Shown here: positions 1 to 8,578 of the stretch, piece by piece
Layout: the number at the start of each line of letters is the position of its first letter
Position numbering within the stretch: position 1 is the stretch's first letter
Assembly (NCBI RefSeq): GCF_000959725.1
Contig: NZ_CP009323.1
Location: 4,464,001-4,528,000 of the forward strand
Length of the DNA: 64,000 nucleotides
Direction: 5' to 3'
Source: Burkholderia gladioli
Lineage (GTDB): Bacteria; Pseudomonadota; Gammaproteobacteria; Burkholderiales; Burkholderiaceae
Program-made: the position numbers and the translations under genes
Notes under the pieces: model-generated
Databases searched by the model: none
What the model saw: the letters and a program-made list of their open reading frames with translations, nothing else
What the model was told of the DNA's origin: nothing

Positions 1-2510
1 TGCGCCTTTTACTCGAGAACGTCATCCGCAACATGGAAGGCGCGGAGCGCGATCAGGCGATCGCCGCCATCCTCGGATGGACAACGCACGCGACGAGCGT
101 TGAGGAAATTGCCTTTCAGCCGAACCGCGTACTGATGCACGACACGACCAGCACGCCCGCACTCGTCGATATCGCCGGCATGCGCGACGCGCTCGCCGAA
201 GCTGGCGCGGATCCGTCTGCGCTCAATCCGGTGCTGCCGGTGGATTCGTCGGTGGATCATTCGCTCGCGGTTGAATACTTCGCGCGGCCCGACGCTGCGC
301 CCGAAAACCTGAAGCTCGAACTGCGGCGCAACGCCGAACGCTATCGTTTCCTGCGCTGGGCGGCGAAGACGCTGTCGGGCGTGCGCATTCATCCGCCAGG
401 CACGGGAATCATGCACACGATCAACCTCGAACAGCTCGCCACCGTGGTGACGACAGTCGAGCGCGACAGCGAAACCTGGGCCGTGCCCGATACGCTCATC
501 GGCACCGACAGCCATACGCCGATGATCAACGGCATCGGTGTGCTCGGTTGGGGCGTGGGCGGACTGGAAGCGCAGACCGTGATGTTCGGTATGCCGGTGA
601 TGCAGCGCATCCCGGACGTGATCGGCGTGCGGCTCACTGGCGCGTTGTGGACGGGTGCGCTCGCCACCGACCTCGCGCTGACGGTCACGCAAAGATTGCG
701 CGAGATCGGTGTTTCGGGCGAGTTCGTCGAATTTTTCGGGCCAGGCGTGTCGACGTTGACAGCAGGCGATCGCGCGGTCGTCGCGAACATGGCGCCGGAA
801 TATGGCGCATCGACTGGTTTCTTCCCAGTCGATCAGCACACGCTCGCCTATTTGCGCGCCACGAACCGCTCAGAGGGTTCGGTCCGCCTCGTCGAGGCGT
901 TCACGCGCGCGGCGGGTTTGTGGTTCGATCCCGAAGGCGTGCCGCGCTATTCACGGACGATCGATATCGACCTGAGCACGATCGGCATGCATATCTCCGG
1001 TCCGCGCCGTCCGCAGGACCTGCTCGACTATTCTCAGACGCGCGAAGTTTTGTCAAAGCTGGTGTTCCAGCCCGCCGCGAAGCACGCGTTCATGCCGAAG
1101 CATCCCATCGCCATCGCCGCGATCACGAGTTGTACGAACACGTCCGATCCGGCGTTGCTGATCGCTGCGGGGTTGGTCGCGCGCAAGGCCCGTGCGCTTG
1201 GCCTGAAAGTGCCGTCGTGGATCAAGACCTCGCTCGGGCCGGGCTCGCCCGCCGCCGCCGCGTATCTCGAACGCGCGAAACTGATCGACGACCTGTCGGC
1301 GGTGGGCTTCGATATTGTGGGCTATGGCTGCACAACGTGCATCGGCAACTCCGGACCGCTCACCACGCCGATTCGCGAAGCGATGGCGGAAGAGACCGTG
1401 TATCCCGTCGCGATGCTCTCGGGTAATCGCAACTTTCCCGGCCGCATTCATCCCGATCTCGATCTCGGCTTCATCATGTCGCCTCCGCTCGTGATCGCTT
1501 TCGCGCTCGCGGGCGATGCGCAGGCCGATCTGAGCCGTGATCCGGTTCAACATACGCAGGACGGCAAGCCGATCTACCTGCGCGATCTCTGGCCCACACG
1601 CGATGAAGTGGCCGCGCTTGTCAAAGCCGCCGCCGATCCGCGCGACTATCCGCGAGCGTTCGCGCTCGCGAGTAGAAATCCCGCGTGGCACGATCTCGAC
1701 GCGCCTGAAACCGCGCGCTTTCCGTGGAATCCAGCGTCGACGGCATTGCGCCGACCGCCGTTCGCGTCGGCTTCGCAGGGCAGCCAGCTCGGCCACTACA
1801 GCGCGTATCCGCTCCTCGTGCTCGGCGACGACGTGACGACCGATCACATCTCGCCCGCCAGCGCGATTCCAAAAGACAGCTACGTCGCGGATTTCCTCGT
1901 CGAACGCGGCGACGATCGCGACGATCTCAACGTGTTCGCATCACGACGCGGCAACTGGGAAGTGATGGTGCGCGCCGCGTTCTATAACCGCACGCTCCTA
2001 AACCGGCTAAAGCCGGGCATACCCGTCGCGCATACGCTGCATGTGCCAAGCGGCGAGGTGATGCCGATCTTCGAAGCGGCGCAACGTTATCGCGACGAAG
2101 GCAGTTCGGTTGTGCTCGTCGCGGGCGAGCGCTACGGCACGGGTTCATCGCGCGACTGGGCCGCGAAGGGCCAACGCCTGCTCGGCATCCGAGCGGTGCT
2201 GGCGATGAGCTTTGAGCGTATCCATCGTTCGAACCTGATCGGCATGGGTATACTGCCGCTTCGCTTCGCTGCTGGCACCGGCGCTCCTACGCTGAATCTT
2301 CAGCCGGGTGATAAGCTGGAAGTCGACGCGCCCGTCGGGGACCTGTCGCCGCGCTGCAAGGTGCCCGTCAGAATCGTACGCGCGGACGGCAGCGTTCAGC
2401 CGGTCGATGCGACAGCCGCCGTCGAGACGCAACTCGAATGCCGCCTGCTGCGCTCAGGCGGCGTCATCCCGCTGATATTGCAGCAACACCTGACGACGCA
2501 GGAGGTCTGA
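1..2510 (+). CDS. acnA: aconitate hydratase A, 5' end outside window
   Basis: Aconitase isomerises citrate to isocitrate in the TCA cycle using a [4Fe-4S] cluster. The reading frame is open from base 3 and reads RLLLENVIRN before the first internal Met at 33, so the true start lies upstream. Counting from that Met, the cluster cysteines are Cys367 (SCTNTS), Cys433 and Cys436 (CTTCIGNSG). Their 66 and 3 spacing equals that of E. coli AcnA Cys435/501/504, so roughly 70 N-terminal residues are missing. The C-terminal swivel domain carries GSSRDW near residue 703 and the family motif RIHRSNLIGMGILPL near 728. A GntR regulator follows after 36 bp. No prpF or prpC is seen next to it, so a methylcitrate role (AcnD) is not supported, but a local copy dedicated to tricarboxylate use is possible. 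Confidence 0.93.
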   Translation, partial: RLLLENVIRNMEGAERDQAIAAILGWTTHATSVEEIAFQPNRVLMHDTTSTPALVDIAGMRDALAEAGADPSALNPVLPVDSSVDHSLAVEYFARPDAAPENLKLELRRNAERYRFLRWAAKTLSGVRIHPPGTGIMHTINLEQLATVVTTVERDSETWAVPDTLIGTDSHTPMINGIGVLGWGVGGLEAQTVMFGMPVMQRIPDVIGVRLTGALWTGALATDLALTVTQRLREIGVSGEFVEFFGPGVSTLTAGDRAVVANMAPEYGASTGFFPVDQHTLAYLRATNRSEGSVRLVEAFTRAAGLWFDPEGVPRYSRTIDIDLSTIGMHISGPRRPQDLLDYSQTREVLSKLVFQPAAKHAFMPKHPIAIAAITSCTNTSDPALLIAAGLVARKARALGLKVPSWIKTSLGPGSPAAAAYLERAKLIDDLSAVGFDIVGYGCTTCIGNSGPLTTPIREAMAEETVYPVAMLSGNRNFPGRIHPDLDLGFIMSPPLVIAFALAGDAQADLSRDPVQHTQDGKPIYLRDLWPTRDEVAALVKAAADPRDYPRAFALASRNPAWHDLDAPETARFPWNPASTALRRPPFASASQGSQLGHYSAYPLLVLGDDVTTDHISPASAIPKDSYVADFLVERGDDRDDLNVFASRRGNWEVMVRAAFYNRTLLNRLKPGIPVAHTLHVPSGEVMPIFEAAQRYRDEGSSVVLVAGERYGTGSSRDWAAKGQRLLGIRAVLAMSFERIHRSNLIGMGILPLRFAAGTGAPTLNLQPGDKLEVDAPVGDLSPRCKVPVRIVRADGSVQPVDATAAVETQLECRLLRSGGVIPLILQQHLTTQEV

Positions 2511-2546
2511 GACCGCCGCCCGCGCCGCGGCAGAAGGCACATTGAA

Positions 2547-3440
2547 ATGATCGACCGCTCGATTGCGACCCAGATTGTCGAACTCATCAAAAACGAAGGC
2601 ATGATGGCCGGCGCCCACCTGCCAGCCCAGATGCTCGCTGACCGCCTGCGCGTGTCGCGCTCGCCCGTGAACGAGGCGCTGGCGCTTCTCCACGAGAAGG
2701 GCATCTTGAGGCGTGAGAAGAATCGCGGCTTCTTTGTCGCGAAGCCGGTGGTCGAGTCGCTGTCGGATGTTGTCGACGAACTCGGGCTCGTAGAGACCGA
2801 TGTCGTCACGAGCGTGTACTTCCAGATTGCCGACGACCGCCTGAAAGGCACACTGCCCGACGAGTTCTCCGAGCAGATGATTCGGACGCGCTATGGCCTG
2901 ACGAGTGCGCAACTCACCGCCGTGCTCACACGTATCTCACAGGAAGGCTGGGCTGAGCGCAAGCCCGGCTACGGCTGGCAATTCTCGCCGATGCTGACGA
3001 CGCCCGACAGTCTGCTGAAATCGTATCGGCTGCGTCTTGCACTGGAGCCGGCCGCGTTACTGGAACCGGGCTATCGGCTGGAGAGGAAGGTGCTCCAGCG
3101 ATGCCGTGATGTCGAAAGGCATCTGCTTACGGGCGGCATTGAAACGGACACCGCCGACCAGTTGCATGAGCGCGGCGTGCGCTTTCATGAGTCGCTCGTC
3201 GAGGCATCCGGAAACAGCTTCTTCATCGACACGATCAAGCGCGTGAACCGGGTGCGCCGCCTGCTTTCCTATCGCTCCATGCAACATCGTGAACGCTATG
3301 CCGAGCACGCGAAACAGCATCTTCAAGTGCTCGACCTGTTGGAGCGCGACAAGAACGAAGAAGCGTCCGAAGCAATGCGTGAGCATTTGCTGCATACGCT
3401 TGAGGCGTTGTCGCGCATCAGCCAGATTCTTGAACCTTGA
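2547..3440 (+). CDS. GntR-family regulator with FCD-type C-terminus and apparent second winged helix
   Basis: This is a cytoplasmic DNA-binding regulator of 297 residues. Residues about 5-68 form a GntR winged helix (ADRLRVSRSPVNEALALL, then a wing ending GFFVAKP). Residues about 105-150 look like a second winged helix (RTRYGLTSAQLTAVLTRIS, then GWAERKPGYGWQF). The remainder is helical and FCD-like, with FHESLVEASGN and a late HAKQHLQVLDLL segment that could supply metal-ligand histidines. The start has AAGG nine bases upstream. It lies between aconitase and a solute-binding-like gene, all on the same strand, so it probably controls one or both. The effector is unknown; tricarboxylates would be a guess from context. 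Confidence 0.85.
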   Translation: MIDRSIATQIVELIKNEGMMAGAHLPAQMLADRLRVSRSPVNEALALLHEKGILRREKNRGFFVAKPVVESLSDVVDELGLVETDVVTSVYFQIADDRLKGTLPDEFSEQMIRTRYGLTSAQLTAVLTRISQEGWAERKPGYGWQFSPMLTTPDSLLKSYRLRLALEPAALLEPGYRLERKVLQRCRDVERHLLTGGIETDTADQLHERGVRFHESLVEASGNSFFIDTIKRVNRVRRLLSYRSMQHRERYAEHAKQHLQVLDLLERDKNEEASEAMREHLLHTLEALSRISQILEP

Positions 3441-3449
3441 TAACGCCCT

Positions 3450-4178
3450 ATGACTATCGATCAGAACATCGTTGCCGCTTTCACGCCCACGGGCACGCTG
3501 CGCGCCTCCATCAATCTGGGAAATCCGATCCTCGCCAACAGGGACCCGCAAAGCGGAGAGCCATTAGGCGTATCCATCGATCTCGCGCGTGCCTTCGCGC
3601 AGCACCTCGGCGTCGAACTGGAACTCGTGGTATTCGATGCCGCAGGCAAGTCGGTCCAGGCGGTGAGCGAAGAGCGCGCGGACTTCGGCTTCTTTGCAAT
3701 CGACCCGTTGCGCGGCGAAACTATCGCTTTCACCGCGCCTTATGTGCTGATCGAAGGCTTCTACCTGGTGCGAAATGAATCGCCCATCAAAACGAACGCC
3801 GATGTCGATCGCTCCCACAATCGCGTGGCGGTTGGCAAAGGCAGCGCGTACGACCTGTTTCTGACGCGCGAACTGAGGGAAGCGCAGATCGTCCGCGCGC
3901 CGACTTCGCCGACCGTAGTGCGGACGTTCATCGACCAGCAACTCGAAGTCGCGGCAGGCGTGAAGCAGCAACTCGAGTCGGATGCGCGCGAGATCGCCGG
4001 GCTGCGCCTGCTCGATGAGAGCTTCATGGTCATCCGTCAGGCGATGGGCGTGCCCAAAAGTCGCGGAACCGCAGCGGCGGAAGCGCTCGCGCGGTTCGTC
4101 GACGAGATGAAGGCGTCGGGGTTCATTGCCGATGCGCTGGCGCGGCATCGAATCGACGACCGAACCATGGCGCCGTGA
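3450..4178 (+). CDS. family-3 solute-binding-like protein without signal peptide
   Basis: The 242 residues match the SBP_bac_3 fold used by polar amino-acid ABC importers: GTLRASINLGNPI at the first strand, GVSIDLARAFAQHLGVELELV, ADFGFFAIDPLRGETIAFTAPYV and a late KASGFIADALARH helix. The N-terminus MTIDQNIVAAFTPTGT has no hydrophobic stretch, so as annotated the protein would stay in the cytoplasm. No in-frame alternative start adds a leader, because the upstream gene stops at 3440. No permease or ATPase gene is adjacent. It may be a cytoplasmic ligand-binding partner of the neighbouring GntR regulator, a cyclohexadienyl dehydratase-like enzyme, or an importer component that lost its leader. 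Confidence 0.75.
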   Translation: MTIDQNIVAAFTPTGTLRASINLGNPILANRDPQSGEPLGVSIDLARAFAQHLGVELELVVFDAAGKSVQAVSEERADFGFFAIDPLRGETIAFTAPYVLIEGFYLVRNESPIKTNADVDRSHNRVAVGKGSAYDLFLTRELREAQIVRAPTSPTVVRTFIDQQLEVAAGVKQQLESDAREIAGLRLLDESFMVIRQAMGVPKSRGTAAAEALARFVDEMKASGFIADALARHRIDDRTMAP

Positions 4179-4253
4179 GCGAAGTAGCTTCTGGTACTCA
4201 GCCGCTGGAACAATTGGCACTACGTCGCTCGCGTCCGCTAATTAGAGGCCAGT

Positions 4254-5059
4254 TCAAAAAGGCTGCTCCGTACGCCTGAAGATGTTCCAGCAGACGAGGG
4301 CGCAGCCGAATTTCAAGAATGTTTCGTGAATGTCAGCTCGGCGACCGAAGCGTATGCGAAGACGACCGAAGTTGTCGAGCCACGCGTGAGTCCGTTCAAC
4401 GACCCAACGGAATTTGCCCAGACCACTGCCATATTCAGTCCGGCGCCGTGCGATCATCGGTTTGATGCGGCGTTCGCACAATCGTTGGCGATGCGGATCG
4501 GAGTCGTAACCACGATCGGCATAGATGAGCTTGGGTCTCTGAAGTGGTCGGCTGCCAGAGCGGTGGATCGGAAGAATCGCGTCGACGAGCGGCTGCAACT
4601 GGGTGACATCGTTGCGGCTCGCGCCCGTTAGGACGGCGTTGATGGGAACGCCATTGGCGTCTACGAGGATGTGCTGCTTGGAACCGGGTCGCGAGCGATC
4701 CGTGGGGTTCGGGCCAGTTTTTCGCCCGCCCCAACGGATCGCACCGCCGACGAATCGACGGCTGCACGTGAGAAATCGAGCTGGCCGGCCTCGCGTAACT
4801 TCGCGGGCAGCAGCTAGTGCAGGCGGTCCCACGCCGGCCTTTTGCCAGTCGCGCAGGGGACGCCAGCAGGTCGGGCCCGAACCAAATCCCAACTTGATCG
4901 ACAGGTCGCGCCAGCGTATGCCGGTCTTGAACACGAACAGGATGCCGTTCAGTGCCGTCCAGTCCGAAACAGGGCGGCGGCAGCAAAGGTTCGATCAATG
5001 CCCACAGCCCATCCCCTTGGTTCCCGTTGTTCAGATAGCCGAGGTAAACAGCTTGCCGA
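4254..5059 (-). pseudogene. decayed IS5-family transposase
   Basis: The minus strand encodes pieces of an IS5-type DDE transposase: WALIEPLLPPP near 5000, then FKTGIRWRDLSIKLGFGSG, then in another frame LLPAKLREAGQLDFSRAAVDSS, then KTGPNPTDRSRPGSKQHILV, YADRGYDSD and FRWVVERTHAWLDNF. The frame changes at least twice between 4720 and 4850, an in-frame TAG lies at 4814-4816 where the family usually has Glu (LHELL), and a segment after LLPPP appears to be missing. No single open frame covers the DDE triad, so it is very probably inactive. The first part of the gene is cut off by the nested IS110-type insertion. Confidence 0.85.
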
Positions 5060-6422
5060 AAAGGTTAATCTACGGCCCCCCCATTTTTACAACACTGATG
5101 TTGATGGGTGGGTGGCTTGCACAAATCTATCCGGCGTCGTTGCGAGGAACGCTCCTCGCGCCACGATGAAAATCACGCCTGGCTGCCCTGATAACAGCTG
5201 CAGCTTCAGGAAGCTCGTTAGCCTTTCAGATTTTCCGCCGGGCCGTTTTGCCGTTCACGCCATCGATTATCAGCAGTCGCAAAACTAGGTGGGTTTGACT
5301 TCATCAAACTATCGGTAACAGTCCGTCAAAAAACCGGAATAGACACTTGTCGTTCGAATACAGCGTTAGAGCTCGCGATCGCCCATGCCGTTCGTGCGAG
5401 CTTGCTGATCAGGCACATGCAACGACACTGGAATGTCGCCGCGCAAGCATTGCCCGAACCCAGTCGACCACGCGTCCGGACTGCCGGTCTAGCCGAAGCA
5501 TAAATGCTCGGGCACACTGGACCAGCAGGTGGCGGATATTCTTGTCAACTCGCTTGGAGATTCCGAGCAGGTTCGCGCTACCGCCTGTACTGTATTGCTT
5601 TGGTGCCAGCCCCATTGCGGCGGCAAAGTCTCGTCCGCTTCGGTACTGCTTTCCGTCACCGAGCCCCGATGCAAGCAGACTGGCAGTGCCAACGCCGGGA
5701 ATCGTCAGCAGGCGTCGCCCAACCGGATCCTCGGCTAGTTGCCGATCGAGTTCTTTCTTGATGTCGCCGATTTGCTGGGTAAGATTCTTGAAGTGCGCGT
5801 GCAGGCGTTCAAGAGTCGAGACAAGGCGCGGCGGTAACTGATGTTCAGCCAGCACTACGGACAGGCGCTTCACAACGGCGTGCCCAACAGGGAGGCGTAT
5901 GCCGAACTCGAGCAGGAATCCGTGCATCTGGTTGGTAGTGCATACACGGTCGCGAACCAGGGCTTGGCGAACCCGGTGCAGTGCTGCGAGCGTTTGCTGA
6001 AATTCGGTCTTCGGCGTGACAAACCGCATCGAAGGTCGTACAGCAGCCTCGAAAATTGCCTCCGCGTCAACGAAGTCATTCTTGTTGCTCTTGACGAACA
6101 GGTGCACGAATTGTGGAGAGATCAGCTTGGCGGTATGTCAGAACTGGCCGAGCTTGCGTGCGATCCTGTGAGCGCCTGCGCAGGCCTCCATCACCACCGT
6201 GCATGCGTGAAACGTGGCGAAGAACTCGACCAACTGATTACGTGGGAACTTCCAGCGAAACACGGGTTTGCCGGCTTTGTCCTGCCCATGCACGTGAAAA
6301 GAGTGCTTGCCCAGATCAATCCCGATCAACGTGATCGTTATGCATGGAAATGACCTCGGTGGAAATTATCTCCAGCCGACCCGCTGAGAGGCTGGAGTGA
6401 CCATCCCATTACAGCTTGCCGA
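5048..6422. mobile_element. IS110/IS1111-type element nested in the IS5 element
   Basis: The segment is bounded by a 12-bp direct repeat, ACAGCTTGCCGA, at 5048-5059 and 6411-6422. It contains an IS110-type transposase on the minus strand. Upstream of the transposase start is a short inverted repeat, CTCCAGCC...GGCTGGAG, at about 6371-6397, comparable to the subterminal structures of IS1111-like elements. The direct repeat may be a target duplication or a target-site match; IS110 elements often make none, so the exact ends are uncertain by some bases. Confidence 0.65.
5326..6329 (-). pseudogene. IS110/IS1111-type transposase, nonsense and frameshift
   Basis: The DEDD-type transposase starts with a TTG at 6329 (IGIDLGKHSFHVHGQDKAG) and continues in one frame to RIARKLGQF, where a TGA interrupts it at 6138-6140. 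The same frame resumes as HTAKLISPQFVHLFVKSNKNDFVDAEAI and carries the C-terminal helix-hairpin-helix region IPGVGTASLLASGLGDGKQYRSGRDFAAAMGLAPKQYSTGG. Around 5420 the frame shifts, and the expected tail LARTAWAIASSNAVFERQVSIPV is in another frame ending at 5326. One nonsense codon and one indel suggest fairly recent inactivation. Confidence 0.85.
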
Positions 6423-6467
6423 GAAATAAACAGCCCCCTCAGGGGGTTTGAACTGGCCTCTTATGTT

Positions 6468-6510
6468 CCGCAACCGAAAGAGCCACAGACGTAGTTCGCA
6501 TCGGTTGCGG
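6468..6510. terminator. inverted repeat downstream of the porin
   Basis: CCGCAACCGA (6468-6477) is an exact reverse complement of TCGGTTGCGG (6501-6510), giving a 10-bp stem with a 23-base loop. It lies just beyond the porin stop at 6528 and abuts the IS5 insertion. There is no U-tract after the stem on the minus strand, so this is not a textbook intrinsic terminator; it could be an mRNA-stabilising hairpin or an attenuator. Confidence 0.35.
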
Positions 6511-6527
6511 GGGGACGCCCATATGGC

Positions 6528-7697
6528 TCAGAACTGATGGCGCACGCCCACGCGTAGCACCAATTGCCTGCTGTTGGAAGAAGGACTCGCGATGTCGGGA
6601 TTCGATGCGAATTCGAACCCCGTACCCGCCACGCCTGAGGCGTTCGCGACCTTGATAAAGGCTCCCTGGGCGTATAGATCAGTCCGTTTCGACACGTTGT
6701 AGTCTGCCATCAGGCCGAATTGATGGTACTTCGGCTTCGCGCTGCCTTTTGAGTCGCCGTTATAGGTCGCTTCCGTAAATGTGTACATGCCGCCCACAAA
6801 AAACGCCGGCGTAAACTGATATTTCGCGTTGACCTCGAAATTGTCGAACTTTACCGACGAAGCTGCGCCGAGCGTCGGACTCGGCATCAAGGAGGCATAA
6901 AGCGACGCCGTCGGGCGCGACAGGCTCGTATGCGTGTAGACGAAGCCGAATGTCGTGGAGGCCAGGACATAGTTGATACCCGCGCCAAAGACCCGCTGCC
7001 GGTCGGCCGTGAAAGCGCCGTCCGCACCGGCTGTGCCTAGATCCGCGACCGCACCAGCCGCGCCGTTGTTGGGTGCGTCGACGTTCAGATAAGCGGCCGC
7101 CGCCGTCAGCCCACCGAGCGAATATTGCAGTCCGACGCTCATCGCCCGGTTTGTGGCGAACGACGTCGAATTGCTGAACGCATACGCCCCACCAAACGTC
7201 AGACCGCCATAGTTCGCACTCGCATATTTGACCGCGTTATTGATGCGAAACGTATTGTCGGTATTGTCGTTGTCATACGGATGCGAAAACATCGCTCCAC
7301 CCCAGTTGCCATTTGCAGTCAGCGGCGCGAGGTAGTCAACCAGCGAATCGTACTGACGCCCAAACGTGACCGTGCCGAAGGTCGTGCTAGATATCCCAAC
7401 ATAAGCCTGCCGGCCAAACAACTGGTTTTCGGGCCCGAGCTTACCGTTGTTTACATTGAACCCGTTCTCGAGCTGAAAGACTGCTGCCAAGCCGCCGCCC
7501 AGGTCCTCATTGCCCTTGAGCCCCCAACGCGAACCCGCGACGTCGCCGCTCGAAAGCGAGAAAAGTCTGCCTCCACCCGCATTGCTTGTGTAATTGAAAC
7601 CTTCATCGATAATGCCGTACAACGTGACGCTGCTTTGCCCATAGGCAGCTCCGGCGAGCATGCTCGACACGGTCAATGCTAGTAGATGCTTCTTCAC
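6528..7697 (-). CDS. Gram-negative general porin, Burkholderia OmpC-like
   Basis: This is an outer-membrane trimeric porin for small hydrophilic solutes. The 389-residue precursor has a signal peptide (KKHLLALTVSSMLAGAAYG, cleaved before QSSVTLYG). It then has the typical betaproteobacterial opening SSVTLYGIIDEGFNY, the segment SRWGLKGNEDLGGGLAAVFQLENGF, the loop-3-like FGTVTFGRQYD and the C-terminal RVGVRHQF with terminal Phe recognised by the BAM complex. The start is GTG at 7697 with GGAG seven bases upstream. It is on the same strand as, and 81 bp downstream of, the crotonase gene, so it may serve uptake of the substrate of that operon. Porins of this type are common and specificity cannot be read from sequence. 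Confidence 0.9.
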   Translation of the reverse strand: MKKHLLALTVSSMLAGAAYGQSSVTLYGIIDEGFNYTSNAGGGRLFSLSSGDVAGSRWGLKGNEDLGGGLAAVFQLENGFNVNNGKLGPENQLFGRQAYVGISSTTFGTVTFGRQYDSLVDYLAPLTANGNWGGAMFSHPYDNDNTDNTFRINNAVKYASANYGGLTFGGAYAFSNSTSFATNRAMSVGLQYSLGGLTAAAAYLNVDAPNNGAAGAVADLGTAGADGAFTADRQRVFGAGINYVLASTTFGFVYTHTSLSRPTASLYASLMPSPTLGAASSVKFDNFEVNAKYQFTPAFFVGGMYTFTEATYNGDSKGSAKPKYHQFGLMADYNVSKRTDLYAQGAFIKVANASGVAGTGFEFASNPDIASPSSNSRQLVLRVGVRHQF

Positions 7698-7778
7698 TTT
7701 CGCTCTCCAAACCTTCGTGTTTATGGATTTACTTTCTTGACTTCAGAAACTTTGCACTGCAATATAAAAATATTAAAA

Positions 7779-8558
7779 TTAACGCCCCGTGAATCGTGCC
7801 GCGCGTTTGTCGATAAACGCCGTCATGCCTTCGACTTTATCGTCTGTATCGAAGCAGTCTGCACACGCCAGCGTTTCCGCCTGAATGCCTTCAAAAAGCG
7901 ATGTACTTTCGGCCACGCGAATCGTGTGCTTGATCCGCTCCAGCGCGACGGGACCCAGTAGGGCGACACGCCCCGCAATCACCTTCGCCTCGGCGAGCAG
8001 GCTCTTTGCCGGCACCACGCGGGTAACAAGCCCAATTTCGCAGGCACGCTGCGCACTGACGAATTCGGCGGTCAGCAGCATGTGTCGGGCGGCGCCGCCT
8101 CCAATCGTCCGAAGCAAACGCGGCACGCCACCCGTGCCGGGCATGATGCCGAGCTTCGCCTCAGGAAAGCCGAATCGCGCGTGTTCCGCAGCGACGCGGA
8201 TATCGCACGCGAGTGCAATTTCGAGACCGCCGCCCAGGCACCATCCATTCACCGCGCAGACTACGGGCTTGGAGAACGACGCGAGACGGTTGTTCAAAAG
8301 CAACGCGGATTCTGACAAGGCAACAGAATCGCTCGCGCTCATTGGCAACATGTCCCTGATATCGGAGCCAGCGACGAAGATCTTTTCCCCCGCAGCGGTC
8401 AAGACCATTGCGCGTATCGACGGATTCTCCTCGACGGCGTCGAGCGCGCGGTCGAGCAGCGTCCGAACTTCACCGTTCAGCGCGTTGGCTGCTTGCGGGC
8501 GATCGATAGTGACGGTTGCCACCGCACCCTCAAGATCCAGGTATACAAATTCGCTCAT
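7779..8558 (-). CDS. enoyl-CoA hydratase/isomerase family (crotonase)
   Basis: The 259-residue crotonase-fold enzyme probably hydrates an alpha,beta-unsaturated acyl-CoA. The oxyanion-hole segments are GEKIFVAGSDI (about 57-67) and NGWCLGGGLEIALACDIR (104-121). Both acid/base glutamates of true hydratases are present, Glu113 and Glu133, with the same spacing of 20 as Glu144/Glu164 of rat mitochondrial hydratase. It lies 20 bp after the CoA-transferase on the same strand, in a locus with a hydroxyacyl-CoA dehydrogenase. The order activation, hydration, oxidation fits degradation of an acrylate-type acid. Crotonobetainyl-CoA hydratase (CaiD-like) is an alternative given the betaine-type transporter nearby. 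Confidence 0.87.
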   Translation of the reverse strand: MSEFVYLDLEGAVATVTIDRPQAANALNGEVRTLLDRALDAVEENPSIRAMVLTAAGEKIFVAGSDIRDMLPMSASDSVALSESALLLNNRLASFSKPVVCAVNGWCLGGGLEIALACDIRVAAEHARFGFPEAKLGIMPGTGGVPRLLRTIGGGAARHMLLTAEFVSAQRACEIGLVTRVVPAKSLLAEAKVIAGRVALLGPVALERIKHTIRVAESTSLFEGIQAETLACADCFDTDDKVEGMTAFIDKRAARFTGR

Positions 8559-8578
8559 GATCGTCGTTACCCTTCCTG

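Larger units (their letters stand above)
4245..6460. mobile_element. IS5-family element interrupted by an IS110-type element
   Basis: The left end begins GAGGCCAGTTCAAA at 4245-4258 and the right end is its exact reverse complement, TTTGAACTGGCCTC, at 6447-6460. TTA flanks both ends (4242-4244 and 6461-6463), which fits the 3-bp TNA duplications of some IS5 subgroups. The IS5 transposase 5' region (encoding GYLNNGNQGDGLWALIEPLLPP on the minus strand) is split around 5059. Removing 5060-6422 while keeping one copy of a 12-bp repeat restores a continuous leader. The nested arrangement is therefore visible directly in the sequence. Confidence 0.8.
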
